Part shown: positions 22,118-33,367 of the stretch, piece after piece
How the letters are laid out: each line of letters begins with the position of its first letter
Position numbering within the stretch: the first letter of the stretch is position 1
Source of the DNA: Lineolata rhizophorae
Lineage: Eukaryota > Ascomycota > Dothideomycetes > Lineolatales > Lineolataceae
NCBI GenBank assembly: GCA_010093515.1
Contig: MU001676.1
Coordinates: forward strand, 445,993 to 509,992
Reading direction: 5' to 3'
DNA length: 64,000 nucleotides
Notes under the pieces: model-generated
Database searches by the model: none
Told to the model about the DNA's origin: nothing
What the model saw: the letters and a program-made list of their open reading frames with translations, nothing else
Program-made: the position numbers and the translations under genes

Positions 22118-25100
22118 ATGGACCAGCCACGGCGGTCCGACCCCGGCGAAAGCGCCGCCGACGCGACGACGTCACACGGGCCCTCAGCGACCGCAGCGCC
22201 CCAGCACGACGACGACGCCAGCCCGCCGGCCGAGCCCGCTGTTGCCACGACAGCGCCTGGTCGCGGAAGCGGTGAGGCGACGACGCCGACTGCCAGCAAG
22301 CCGCAGCTCGTCATCTCGCCTCCGACCGAATCGCTGCTGCAGGACGACCAGCTGGTCAAGGGCAAGACCCAGCAGCAGCAGCAGCAGCAGTCGCAGCAGC
22401 AGTCGCAGCAGCCGAAGACCCAGGACGAAGATGCGGCGGCCGCCACCGCGGCAGCCGAGCAGAGTCCCGTAGAGCTCGAGGGCGACGAGGAGGAGCCGGC
22501 CGAACCGACGAGCTTCCAGCGGTCCAGCAGCCCGGCCGCGATGCAGCGCAACAAGAGCGCCGTGTACGAGAAGGTGGGCGAGGAAGGCATAAACAAGATG
22601 CACAAGTTCTCGTTGTACGAGACGAGCACGCGGTTCTACCTGGTCGGCGCCGACATCGTCGACAGGCAGTTTCGGGTCCTGAAGATCGACAGGACCGCGC
22701 CGCCTGGAAACTTGACAATCTTCGAGGACGATATCGTGTACGACAGGCGGGAGATGAACCAGCTGCTCAACGCAATCGACGACGGCAACAAGGGTGCGGG
22801 GGGCATGAAGCTGAAAAGGACCTTGTGGGGAGTTCTTGGGTTCATCAGATTCACCGATGCATATTATATGCTGGTGATCACGAAGAGGACGCAGGTCGCA
22901 ATGATCGGCGGTCATTATATCTACCAGGTGGACGGGACCGAGCTAGTGCCTCTCACGACTGGCTCGACATCGAGGTTCCAGAGAGACCGGAACCCGGAGG
23001 AGGCAAGGTTTCTCAGTATTCTAAACAACCTTGACTTGACAAGGTCATTCTACTTTAGCTACTCCTACAACATAACGAAATCGCTGCAGCAGAATATCAT
23101 TCGAGAACGGGAGGCGATGAACCAGGGAGTTCGAGGTCCGACACCAGACTTCAACGATATGTTCGTGTGGAACCACTACCTTTTGCAGCCTGCTCTTTCC
23201 GCCTTGAAGAGCACGTACGATTGGTGCCTTCCAATCATCCATGGATTCGTGGACCAATCATATATTGACGTCTTTGGACGCTCAGTATATATCACGATCA
23301 TCGCTCGGCGGTCCCGCTTCTTTGCTGGTGCAAGATTCTTAAAGCGTGGGGCCAATGATCTTGGATATGTAGCAAATGACGTGGAGACGGAACAGATTGT
23401 CTCGGAGTTGACGACAACATCGTTCCATGCGCCTGGCCCTCGTCTGTACGCAAACCCGGCGTACACGTCGTACATCCAGCACCGAGGAAGCATCCCGCTT
23501 TACTGGACGCAGGACAATACTGGCGTTTCTCCCAAGCCAGATATTGACCTCAATTTGGTGGATCCATTCTACAGCGCAGCCGCCCTACATTTTGACAACC
23601 TCTTCGAGCGGTATGGAGCCCCGATATTCGCTCTCAATCTAATCAAGGCGCGCGAGCGCACTCCGCGAGAGTCAAAGCTGTTGTATGAGTACCAAAATGC
23701 GGTACAATATCTCAATCAGTCGCTACCGGAAGACAAGAAGATCATCTACAAGGCTTTTGACATGAGTAGGGCATCAAAGACACGAGGGCACGATGTTATC
23801 GGGACTCTCGAAGCCATAGCCGAGGACATCTTGCAGAAGACTGGCTTCTTTCACAACGGAGATACCTCGTTAGAAGTGCCCCGAGTTCAGAACGGGGTTG
23901 CGAGAACCAACTGTATTGATTGTTTGGATCGGACAAATGCCGCCCAGTTCGTGATTGGCAAGCGTGCTCTGGGCCGACAACTCCAAGCTCTGGGTGTCAT
24001 TGCCGGAAATACCGTCGAATATGACACCGACTGCGTCAACATCTTCACTCACATGTACGTTGCTACGCATTCATGTCTTTATTTTTTTTAAGCTCTTGTA
24101 AGCTGACTTTATCAGGTTCCACGACCACGGCGACACTATCGCTATCCAGTATGGCGGGTCTCACCTTGTCAATACCATGGAGACGTATAGAAAAATCAAC
24201 CACTGGCAAAGCCATTCACGAGACATGGTTGAGTCTTTTAAACGATACTATAACAACTCATTCCTAGACTCGCAGCGCCAGGAGGCGTATAATCTGTTTC
24301 TAGGAAATTACATCTTCGCGCAAGGGCAACCGATGCTTTGGGATCTACCCACAGACTACTATCTCCATCACTCTGACCCCAGAGCGTGGTCAGGGAAAAG
24401 AAGACGCAACTATTGGCAATGGTGGACGCCGGCAAATATGGAGCCGCGAGCTCTGCCTGCCTCTCAAGGCCCGGAAACTCCGGTTTTGGAGCGGGGGCTT
24501 TCTTTCATCGACGACTTTTGGCAGGAATATTACAGACCTCTCGCGCTGTCATCATTTCTAAAGCTTTTCGCGTACAAGAAGATGGCGCTCAATGCACGCT
24601 ACATACCCGAAAAGACACTTCAAGCAGGCCGCTACGACCTCAGTCCTTTCCGGCCCCGCAAAGGGCCCATTGAACACGAGTCACCAGACAAGAAGCCTAG
24701 GAAAGGCGTAACAATTCTCGACCCACACAGCGAGGAAGAGAAACAGCGTCCGTCCTCCCAACTCGGGCCTCCAATGCACCACCGATATCCACCCATGATG
24801 GGCGAAATCTCCCCCGCCAAGGCCGGCATCCTCCGCCCGGACCCCCAATTCGACGCCGGCTTCGCCCAGCGCCAACAGCAGCAATACGCGCGGCAGCAGC
24901 AGCGCCGGCACGCGGCGCCGCTCTCCGGCGCCGCGTCCTCGTCGGGCGCCTTCCTGGCCCCGCCCCCGCCCGCCGACAAGTCGCTCATGACCCAGTGGAC
25001 GCTCAACGACTTCGTCGCCAACTCGCTCAACCCGTCCGTCAGCGCCGCCGAGGCCGACGAGTACGCCGAGTACGTCTCGCACCCGCAGAACCTGCCCCTC

Positions 25101-25451
25101 GTCGTGTCGACCGAGCAGCCGCTCGCCGCCGACAGCGCCTCGCACCTCGACTTCGTCGAGTACGTCGGCAGCGTGCCGGCGGCTGCCGGCGCGGTCAACA
25201 GTGCTGGCGCCGCCGCCGCCGCCGCCCCCGATGACGCCGCCAGCGCGGTCAACGAGCGCAGCTTCTGGGAGGTCAACGATGATGACATCCCGGATTTCTT
25301 GGAGTTCCTGGTCGTGCCGGAGAATCCGCTCACGGTGAGGCCGGAGGACGGGAGCAAGAAGAGGTACAAGGCGTATAGGCAATGGTTGAGGGGAAAGAGC
25401 TTTTTCAAGCAGAGCAAGGTGGATCCGGAGTACACATCCGGAGGACTTTAA
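22118..25451 (+). CDS. fig4: Polyphosphoinositide phosphatase Fig4 (SAC domain)
   Basis: Two exons, 22118-24054 and 24116-25451, give 1090 aa. Fig4 is the PI(3,5)P2 5-phosphatase that works with Fab1 kinase and the Vac14 scaffold on the vacuole membrane. The SAC domain starts after a low-complexity N-terminus and contains KFSLYETSTRFYLVGAD, YYMLVITKRTQVAMIGGHYIY, FYFSYSYNITKSLQ and the catalytic CX5R motif, C599 to R605 (CIDCLDR followed by TNAAQF). After the intron comes the Fig4-specific part (GDTIAIQYGGSHLVNTMETYR, YNLFLGNY) and a C-terminal tail (WTLNDFVANSLNPSVS, then YVSHP). Start 22118 is the first ATG in frame. A CAG-rich stretch at 22371-22412 makes a polyglutamine run, and a GCC-rich stretch near 25205-25230 makes an Ala run; both lie outside the catalytic region. 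Confidence 0.92.
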
Positions 25452-25906
25452 TGCATAGGTTAGGCGTCAGGCGTAGCTTATCGGCCGTATGCCTTCATGC
25501 GCATGTTTCGGTGGCACCGCCGTGGTCTCTCGACATGGATGGCTATTTTGCTTGGTTTTGATAAAGGTTTTCAAAGTCGAGTGCTCGAGGTAACGGTTTT
25601 CAATTGTCTCGATACAGTGTTACTACCTGCGTGCTTTACGGAGACCATTCGGCTGCGATGCTGTCCTTAAGGTATTAGGCTCTGGAGATCTCTACCCTCC
25701 GAAGGCCAAACCCGACGCTATCGCACGTCTCACTTTCTGACGTGGAAACGCCTGAAGAGTCCTACCATGTATACCAGAGAAATTCGGGACATAAGTCCGG
25801 GGCTTGACACCGCAATCATCGCAATCGAGACTTGGTGGATAGCCACCAAAGTTTAACCTAAGAACTTTTATAGACGTACGGCTATGCCAATGCCATTTTT
25901 ATATTC
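25452..25906. other. Convergent intergenic region, no gene seen
   Basis: 455 bp between the 3' ends of fig4 and rix7. It must hold both 3' untranslated regions; no other signal is apparent. Confidence 0.5.
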
Positions 25907-28198
25907 TCAGCTCCAACGCTCCTCTCTCAACCTCTGATACCTCTTCAAATCCCCCACGCTCGGTTTTACCTCCTCCATAGCCTTCGCAAAATCCTCCTCC
26001 CTCACTTCCTCCGCACCCCTCTTCAGCGCCAACTGTCCCGCCTTCCTCAACAAGCTCCCCAGATCCGCCCCGCTAAACTTATCGCACCCCCTCCCAACCT
26101 CCGCAAACGCAACATCAATCGGCGTCTTGCGAATCAGCGCGCGCAGGATCTCGACGCGCTCGTCCGCGCCGGGCAGGCCGACGTACAGCAGCGTTTCCAG
26201 CCGGCCCGGGCGCAGCATGGCCGTGTCGATGATGTCTGGTCGGTTGGTCGCCGCGATGACGTATATGCCGGCGCGGGCGGCGAGGCCGTCGAGCTCCGTG
26301 AGGAGCGTGTTGACGACGCGGGCCGAGGCCTCGGAGAGGGTGTCGTCCCGGCGCGGGACGAGGGCGTCGAGCTCGTCGAAGAAGATGACGCAGGGGACGG
26401 AGCTGCGGGCGCGCATGAAGACTTGGCGGACCGCGCGCTCGGATTCTCCGACGAACTGGGCTTGCTGTTATGATACTGCGGTTTTTTTTTTTTTTTCGTT
26501 TATTGTGGTTAAAAAGAGGAAAACTGAGCGTACCTTGTTGAGCAATTCTGGGCCTTTGACGCTGATGAAGTTCGCTTTTGACTCGTTGGCGACGGCTTTG
26601 GCAAGAAGCGTTTTGCCGCAACCAGGTGGGCCCCAAAGAAGGACCCCAGTAGGCGCTGATATGCCGACCTTAGCGTAGCGTTGCGGGTTTTTGATGGGTT
26701 CCACGATGGCAGTCTGAAGCTCTTCCCGAACAGTTGTGAGAGCGCCAATATCTGCCCATGTGGTATCGGGAACCGTGGCAAAGCCCTCTCTCTTTGAGGA
26801 AGGTTGAATAGAAGGCAGAACTGCTAGGAAGGCTTCCATCGTAATCGTGGTGTCTTCAAACCCAAGAGGCCGCGCTCGATCCTTTTGTGTCACTCGTTTT
26901 ATCAGCCGGCCAATCGAGCGGTCCTGTTCCGACTGATTCCTTCGGTCAGCCGGGCCATCAATATCCATCTCCTCTTCACCCTCCGCCGCCTGCTTCTCTA
27001 GTGCCTCCCGATACCTATCCATTGACCAAGTGCCCGCCTTTCCGACCAAATCGCGGAGATCAGCCCCGACAAACCCTGGCGTCATTTTTGCAAGGCGAGC
27101 AAAATCCACGTCGTTGGCGATTGGCGTTTCCCTCGTTTGAGCTCGAAGAATTAGCTCCCGCATTGACTCGTTTGGGACGCCCATGCTGATCTCCGTGTCA
27201 AACCTGCCTCCTCTTCTCAAAGCAGGATCAAGAGCATCCGGGCGATTGGTAGCTGCAAGAACAATAACTGGCTTGTTGTCGTTCGCTTCCATGGCGATGC
27301 TATCCATAGAAATGAGCAACTGGGCAACGATTCGCTTCTCCATCTGGCTCTGAGCGCTGTCTCGCTTCGGCGCAATTACGTCGATCTCGTCAATGAAGAT
27401 GAGGCAAGGCGCAAGTTTTCGCGCCTCTTCGAAATGTTCCCGGATCTGCTTCTCGGATTCACCCGACATTCCTGAAACAACTGACGGACCCAGGATCTCA
27501 ATGAACGGCACTCCGAGTTCGGCCGCAAATGCCCTTGAGATGACCGTCTTTCCGCAGCCAGGGGGTCCGTGTAGAAGAATACCCCTAGGTATTGGTATTC
27601 GTCGCTTGACGTATTCTTCAGGACACAGCAATTGAAGCACTAGGTGTTCCTTCAACTCGCGCTTGATGTTGTCGACTCCTCCAATGTCCTCCAGACGAAC
27701 GTGACTTGGTGGTGACCTATCCACTTCTTCCGTCGCAGGTCTCCTTTTCTTCTTCATCGGCTCACCATTGGCCTGCCTCTGACCTTCCCTTTTCTTTGAC
27801 TCCTTCCTGTCCGCCATCGGGGTCGACGTGCCCGCTGATGTCCACCCGCCCACGATAGCCCTATTCATCGCATTCGCTGACAATGCCTCCCGTTCCTCCC
27901 GCTCACGGTCCCCAAAGTCTCCTTCCAATGCGTTCATCGAGTCCCCCTCGTCCCCCCCGTCGCTCTGCTCGTCCTGCTGGATGACTGCCAAGGCGCGCTC
28001 GATGCTGTCCTGAAGCTGCCTTTGCGGCCGTCGCTTAAGGCTCGAGTTTGAGGTTTTGATCCAATCGTAGACGGCGTACGCCGACGCCTGGGATGCCTCC
28101 ATGGAATTCCTCTCCAGGAGACTGCGGGTCACTTGGTGAACTTGGCGGTCGAGGCCTTGTTGGAGGGTGACCCGCCCGCGGCCACTTGTTGGGGGCAT
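25907..28198 (-). CDS. rix7: Ribosome biogenesis AAA ATPase Rix7 (NVL)
   Basis: Two exons, 28198-26534 and 26455-25907, give 737 aa. Rix7/NVL is a nuclear double-ring AAA ATPase that strips factors from maturing 60S pre-ribosomes. There are two AAA modules: D1 with Walker A GPPGCGKT at residues 211-218 and Walker B LIFIDEID, and D2 with Walker A GPPGCGKT at 523-530 and Walker B VIFFDELD. Each has its sensor (AATNRPD) and Arg-finger region (RRGGRFD, RPGRLE). The N-terminus has the NVL-type small helical domain and a basic nuclear signal (MKKKRRP). Two in-frame acceptors 9 nt apart are possible; 26455 is chosen because it gives NKFVGESERA, matching the family. The intron carries a long A-run (minus strand). 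The gene is divergent from vps20. Confidence 0.92.
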
Positions 28199-28775
28199 CG
28201 CGCACAGTCCGCCACTGTTCCAGTCGCAGCAACGTAGGGCGCAGAGGCAGCAAGCGTGCGTGTGGCGGAAATAAAGAAGTGAAGAGCCAAATGAAATCGC
28301 CTTCCAAAGTTGTCGCCAACGTCCGGGAGCTCATCACGGTGAGCTCCCAGACCGGTATCGCGACTATGTGGAATCTCTGTCGTGCTAGAGCAACCGTTCC
28401 ATAGAAGACTAGAGAGGGTGAGGTAATGCCACGACACTTCTGGAGGTTAGTGCGAGAACTTTACGAGCTGTAATGTTGATGCACGTGTCGATGTCAGCCC
28501 TGGCAATTGGGGGAGATGTGGAGTCGTAGTTGGACGACCTTTTTCATACCCAGGAAGCACGCGTGGCCCGGAGGCCTTCCTGTCGACCCTACGTGACCGT
28601 AGTTGCCCACCAGCGGTTTGCTTAGTTTGTCCCGCACATCCCGTGAAGAGCAGCCGCCCAGCGAGTCCGAGTTATCCTGCGGCAGGCGTTGGGCGCCGTG
28701 ATGGCCGGCGCTTCAGGCACGGCTTAGCTCTCCCAGACAGATAAAGTAGGTACCTACCAACGCAACGACGGCAAG
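28199..28775. promoter_or_regulatory. Divergent promoter region of rix7 and vps20
   Basis: 577 bp between the rix7 ATG and the upstream vps20 exon copy. It should hold both promoters. No TATA box is evident. The right end, from about 28745, is already part of the tandem duplication that includes vps20 exon 1. Confidence 0.5.
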
Positions 28776-29090
28776 ATGGGCAATACTGGGAGCTCGTCTC
28801 AGAAGATCTCCGGTCAGGACCGGTGCACTTTTGGCCTGGCCGCCCTCAACCGCTGGGTTGCTTGGCTCTGTCTCGCTTATCGATAGCGCCGGCCTGGCGA
28901 GTCCTGCGGCAACCAGCGTCCTGGCCCGCTCCAAGCACGCGCCACAAGACCCGCCTCCCCCCAGATGGATACCAACACTACGACGACAGGATGGGCAACA
29001 CCGGGAGCTCGTCCAAGAAGATCTCCGCTCAAGACAGGTACAATTTTCGCCCTTGGCCCTCGCCACCGCCCCTTCTCTCCCTCAACAAGC
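28745..29090 (+). repeat. Diverged tandem duplication covering vps20 exon 1
   Basis: Two direct copies, roughly 28745-28860 and 28960-29085, are offset by 215 nt. Similarity extends beyond the 47-nt exon on both sides: upstream (ACCAACGCAACGACGGCAAG versus ACCAACACTACGACGACAGG) and a little into the intron (GCACTTTTGGCC versus ACAATTTTCGCCC). Outside the exon the copies are visibly more diverged than within it. Confidence 0.7.
28776..28822 (+). CDS. vps20: vps20 alternative first coding exon (upstream copy, 1A)
   Basis: This 47-nt segment encodes MGNTGSSSQKISGQD plus the first two bases of an Arg codon and ends at a GT donor (GTGCAC). It is 40/47 identical by my count to the standard first exon at 28991-29037, has the same length and phase, and keeps Gly2 for myristoylation. 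Of the seven differences five are silent; the last is CG versus AG, which both give Arg once joined to the G of exon 2. This pattern suggests that both copies have been kept under protein-level selection. Without splicing the frame runs to a stop 21 codons later, so the copy could alternatively act as an upstream ORF. Confidence 0.6.
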
Positions 29091-29805
29091 AAATCTAACG
29101 CCTACCGGCTTCGGCACCCACCCGCAGGGCCATCTTGGACATGAAGAACCAGCGCGACAAGCTGCACCAGTACCAGAAGCGCATCACGGTGATAACGGAC
29201 CGGGAGACGGCTGTGGCGCGCGAGTGCCTGCGCAAGGGCGACAAGAAGCGGGCGCTGCTGGCGCTGCGCCGCAAGAAGTACCAGGAGTCGCTGCTGGCCA
29301 AGACGGACGCCCAGCTCGCCCAGCTCGAGATCCTCACCGCCGACGTCGAGTTCGCCCTCGTGCAGAAGGACGTCCTGTTCGGCCTGCAGCAGGGTACCGC
29401 CGTGCTCAAGGAGATCCACCGCGAGATGGGCGGCGTCGAGAACGTGGAGAAGCTGATGGGCGAGAGCGACGAGGCCCAGGCGTACCAGAAGGTCTGTGAC
29501 GTCCGCGCCCTCCCCTTCTCGGGCGCGCCCCTTCTCCCTGGCTCTGAAATGGCTTTTTTTGCTGACTGCCGCCGAAGGAAATCAACGAGATGCTCAGCGG
29601 TCGCATGTCGAACCAAGACGAGGACGAAGTCGAGGACGAGCTCGAGGCTCTCGAGGCCCAGATGTCCGGCCCCGTCAAGCTGCCCAGCGCTCCCAGCGCG
29701 GAGCCCGAGAGCCCCGCGGACAAGAGAGAGGTCCAGCGCGAACGAGCACGAAGACGGGCTCGCGAGCAGGCACCCGCCGAAGCGCAGCAGCCAATGTTGG
29801 CATGA
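28991..29805 (+). CDS. vps20: ESCRT-III subunit Vps20 (CHMP6)
   Basis: Three exons, 28991-29037, 29128-29491 and 29578-29805, give 212 aa, close to the usual length of about 220. Vps20 is the myristoylated ESCRT-III subunit that links ESCRT-II to Snf7 polymerisation on endosomes. It starts MGNTGSSSKK, an N-myristoylation signal with Gly2, then has the basic SNF7 helices (LDMKNQRDKLHQYQKRI, CLRKGDKKRALLALRRKKYQE, LLAKTDAQLAQLE) and the acidic C-terminal part (LSGRMSNQDEDEVEDELEAL) typical of the family. All introns are GT/AG and in phase. A second, diverged copy of exon 1 lies 215 nt upstream and could replace this one without changing the frame. The last exon ends with an Arg/Glu-rich tail. 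Confidence 0.9.
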
Positions 29806-30667
29806 TGTGTCGTGTGTCCTGCGTACAAATTATACCCTGGTGGTCTCGGCTGCTATTGCATCTTTAGCGCTGGCGTTGGTGCTTTTGGTGGACTAATTAT
29901 TTAGGGCTCAGGACAAGCCCTGGGGTTGGTGATCCTGAATTGGATGTGCAATAATTCGTCGGAATGCCTTGTTCGTTGGTGTTAGTAATGCATTAGATTG
30001 GGTACAAACATTCGTGAGTGCACAAAAATGCTTGATCCGAGTGATCACTCGTCCAGTTCGGAGTGGCCCATTGTTCCATGGTAACTTAGAAATCAATGCT
30101 CGAAAAGGTTTCGTGCGGTACTTGCTAGGACCATTGTGTAGGGGGCAACTCAAATCTAGTACTCCGTATGATTATGATCAATGAGGGGTACACCACTGTT
30201 TGCGTCAGTTTGCCCCGGGCACGAATATGCAGCGTGCTAACGTTGCAATTGTCCGTGGAAACAACTCACGGGAGAAAATTCCCGTAGGCCTCGCTCTTAG
30301 CGGCTGCAAGTATGACGTCGCCCACGGAATATGCAGCAGCATATTCGGTGCTGTGGATTGGGGCTACGTTTGTGCCCGCGCACGAGGAGGCAGCTGACCC
30401 TTGGAGACATGCATTTCCTGATGCGACAGGGATTGCAGCCGCAGGTACATGCGGCCAGGGCCGTTGGCCGCGCGTGGGGCAGGATCGTCACGGTCTCCCT
30501 TTGGCTCGCGGCTCTATGTAATCCAATCCGCTGTTCCCCGTCCACTCATCCCTCCGTCATGTCGTGACTCCTACACTCTCGCTGTGCTCCGCACAGCTCT
30601 GACTTTCTCAAAGCCACGGCCTTTCAACCTCATAGTCAGGCCGGCAGATTCGAAATCTACCATCGCC
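29806..30667. other. Intergenic region, no gene seen
   Basis: 862 bp between vps20 and the PITH-domain gene, both on the plus strand. Short frames only. The right end (about 30450-30667) would be the promoter and leader of the PITH gene. Confidence 0.5.
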
Positions 30668-31442
30668 ATGTCGCACTGCCATGCGGGGCACGACCATGCG
30701 GGGCACAATCATGGCGACGGCCACGACCACTCGGACGACCTGACGCCCGCGCTGCAGACTCTGCTGTACGAGCAGATCGACTTCGGCGCCGTGACGACGC
30801 TGAACGAAGCGACGCCGCGCTCCGGCGCCGCCGTCGTGCAGAAGACGTGGGCGCAGCGGCTGGAGCCGCAGCCGGAGCTCGAGAGCGACGCCGACGAGCA
30901 GTTGCTGATGATGGTGCCGTGAGTATCCAAACGCCAACGCTCCAAGTCATCCAACGCAGCGCTGCGCGCCCAGCATCCAGCTTGGCGACACCCGTCCTGA
31001 TTCCCTGCCTAGGTTCACGGGCCAAGTCCGCCTCCACAGCATCCTCCTCCGCACCTCGCCGACGGCGTCGGCCCCCCGAACCCTCAAGGTGTTCCTCAAC
31101 CGCGACGACCTCGACTTCGGCACGGCGACGGAGCTGGCGCCCACCCAGGCCGTCGAGCTCGCGCAGACGGCCGACGTCCAGGAGCACCCCGTCAAGCGCG
31201 CCCGCTTCAACGCGACGCGCTGCCTCGCGCTCTTCTTCGAGGACAACTTCGGCCGTGGCGACGAGGACGTCACGCGCCTCAGCTACTTGGCCTTCAAGGG
31301 CGACTTCATGAGCCTGAGCAAGGAGCCCGTCAACTTCCTGTACGAGGCCGCCGCGAATCCGGGCGATCACCAGGCCATTGCGGGAACGAAGCAGGGAATG
31401 GGTAGTCAGCTGGGCGGGCCTGGTGGGAGAGACGGGATGTAG
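30668..31442 (+). CDS. PITH-domain protein (PITHD1 family)
   Basis: Two exons, 30668-30918 and 31013-31442, joined across a GTGAGT donor and CTAG acceptor, give 226 aa. The protein starts with a short His-rich segment (HCHAGHDHAGHNHGDGHDH), as in PITHD1-type proteins, and then the PITH domain: LYEQIDFGAVTTLNEA, ADEQLLMMVPFTGQVRLHSI, then LKVFLNRDDLDFGTA, LALFFEDNF and LSYLAFKGDF. The PITH domain is named after its occurrence with thioredoxin and is linked to proteasome association; no thioredoxin fold is present in this protein. The His-rich start could bind metal, but this is inference. The start ATG at 30668 follows CATCGCC. Confidence 0.88.
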
Positions 31443-31839
31443 GACGACGGCGGTCACTGCTATTGCCCCTGCTTTGGTAGCATTTATACTCGGCGTACGC
31501 TGTCATGCATTGCCTTTTTTGGGGACTTCAGTAGAGCTGAGCTCGTGGTGCTGAGGGTTCCTAGGAGTCCACGATACCTGAACGGAAATACTCGGTATTT
31601 TAGCTCATTTCAGGATCTAGTGCAAGCATTGTAAGGTGTTGTAGGCTAGTCTTACGTCGAGTAGCTAGGGATATCCAAACAAGTCCGTTCAATCATGCAT
31701 AACCTATTTACATAGAAATACTCCATCCTGAAAATGCAATGAGTACGGTTCTCTACACATTGAATGGACTGAACTCAGTCCTTCCCCAATCCAGAATACA
31801 GGTTAATCAGCATCACCTCCTTCTTCGTTGCTCCGCATA
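31443..31839. other. Convergent intergenic region, no gene seen
   Basis: 397 bp, AT-richer than its flanks, between the 3' ends of the PITH gene and pex12. Only the two 3' untranslated regions are expected here. Confidence 0.5.
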
Positions 31840-33367
31840 TTAAACAACAACCCTCCTCAACCCTTCCACTCCGCCCAGTATCCGCCTCCCAGTAACCGGC
31901 TCCCTCCCAACCCCGCTCTCCCATCTTCCCTCCCTGCTCCTAGTCCCATCTTCCTCCACTCCCCACCCCTCTTCATCGTTTCCACCCCTGCCCTCCATAA
32001 AGGCTGCCTGCCGCTCATGGGTGCCCGCCACCCAGCGGTGCACACATCCGTAACAGTAGACGAGCCCGGCGGGCGTAGCCGTCGGAGTAACGACCGGAGA
32101 AAGACAGATTGGGCAAAGCTCTGGCGACGGCGGCGGATAAGGAACGGTGAAAATAGGGAGAAGGGTGTTAGACGCGATGGGAGGAGTCGCGGGAGGGGTA
32201 GGTGGGAGGTTATCCGGGGCAGGTATTTTCTCAGCGGAAGCGAAGCTGTCGTCGGCCTTCCCCTTGCCCTTCTCCTCATCCGCCGCTTCTTCGCCGGACT
32301 TGGCCCGCTTCCTAGCAGCTAGCCGCTCCAGCCCGGATACTATCGGCGGCGGCAATTCAAGCCCCTCTGCAGCCTTGCGTGACAGCTGCCGCGCAAAGTC
32401 GGACGCGTGCCACCACTCGAGGAACTTGAGAGCGAAAATAGCCGTCGGCAGGACAAACTTCAAGCTAGACAACATCCGGGGGTACACCGCGTCTACCATC
32501 GTCCTCGGGTGGAGCAAAGACATATTCTGGCCGGGCCTTGCCGCAGGCCTCTTCCTGAGAGCCGCCGACGACGCCGCCGCCATCTCCTCGATAGCGCGGT
32601 AGTCAGCGGGGCCCATGCGCCGTATGCGCGTTCCGACCAGCCACAACAGCGGCGAGGCGTACTTTGTCTCGTCGAACAGGTACGCGAGCTGGAAGGCGAG
32701 GTGGGAGAAGTAGTACGCCGCGTTGACGGACGGGTATATCCTGCGCAGGAACCACTTGTAAAACGCGAGGACGCGCTCGCGGAGCGAGGAGCCGGCGTCC
32801 GCTCCACGGCCGCGGCGAAGCCCCGGGCCCCCGTCGTCCAGCAGCCCCGCGTGCGCCGCGTGCACCTCCCACCCCTCGTCCAGCTTGCGCTTCAGGTAGG
32901 GCACGCCGACCATGACGGCGAGGTTGGCCCAGACGTCGCGGTCGCGCAGGCGGAGGGCGTCGCGGACGGGGGCCGGCGCGGCCAGCTGCGCGCGCGGCAG
33001 CTCGCCGCCGCGCACGCGCAGCACGCGCTCGCGCTTGAGCCCGTAGAAGTGCTCGGTGAAGCCGCCGCCGTGGGTGCGCAGGTAGTGCCGCTCCACCAGC
33101 AGCGACAGCAGCGCGTACGCCTCGTCGAACGAGTTGAGCACCCGGATCAGGTACCGCGGGCGCCGGTGCGTCGCGAGCGCGAGCAGGTAGCGGAGCGATG
33201 GCGGGAGGAGCGCCGAGAGCTGCTGCTCGGAGAGGACCTCTGGACCAGCGGATTAGTTTGCGAGGGGCGGTTGGGCCTAGGGAGAGCGCGCGGAGGGAGG
33301 CCGACTTACCGAACAGGGAGGGCTTCAGCTCATCGAAGCCATTCTGGAGGTTGGTCATGAACTCCAT
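31840..33367 (-). CDS. pex12: Peroxisome assembly protein 12 (RING peroxin)
   Basis: Two exons, 33367-33310 and 33239-31840, separated by a 70-nt intron with GTAAGT donor, give 485 aa. Pex12 forms with Pex2 and Pex10 the peroxisomal membrane ubiquitin ligase that recycles the import receptor Pex5. The first exon gives [20 protein letters not shown], the second continues [20 protein letters not shown], the typical family opening. The membrane part includes [32 protein letters not shown]-like helices (near residues 190-220) and [19 protein letters not shown]. The C-terminal zinc-binding domain has the incomplete RING set expected for Pex12, CPIC and YCYGCVHRW. An acidic/basic linker before it ([15 protein letters not shown]) and a long C-terminal tail account for the extra length over the yeast protein. 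Confidence 0.92.
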
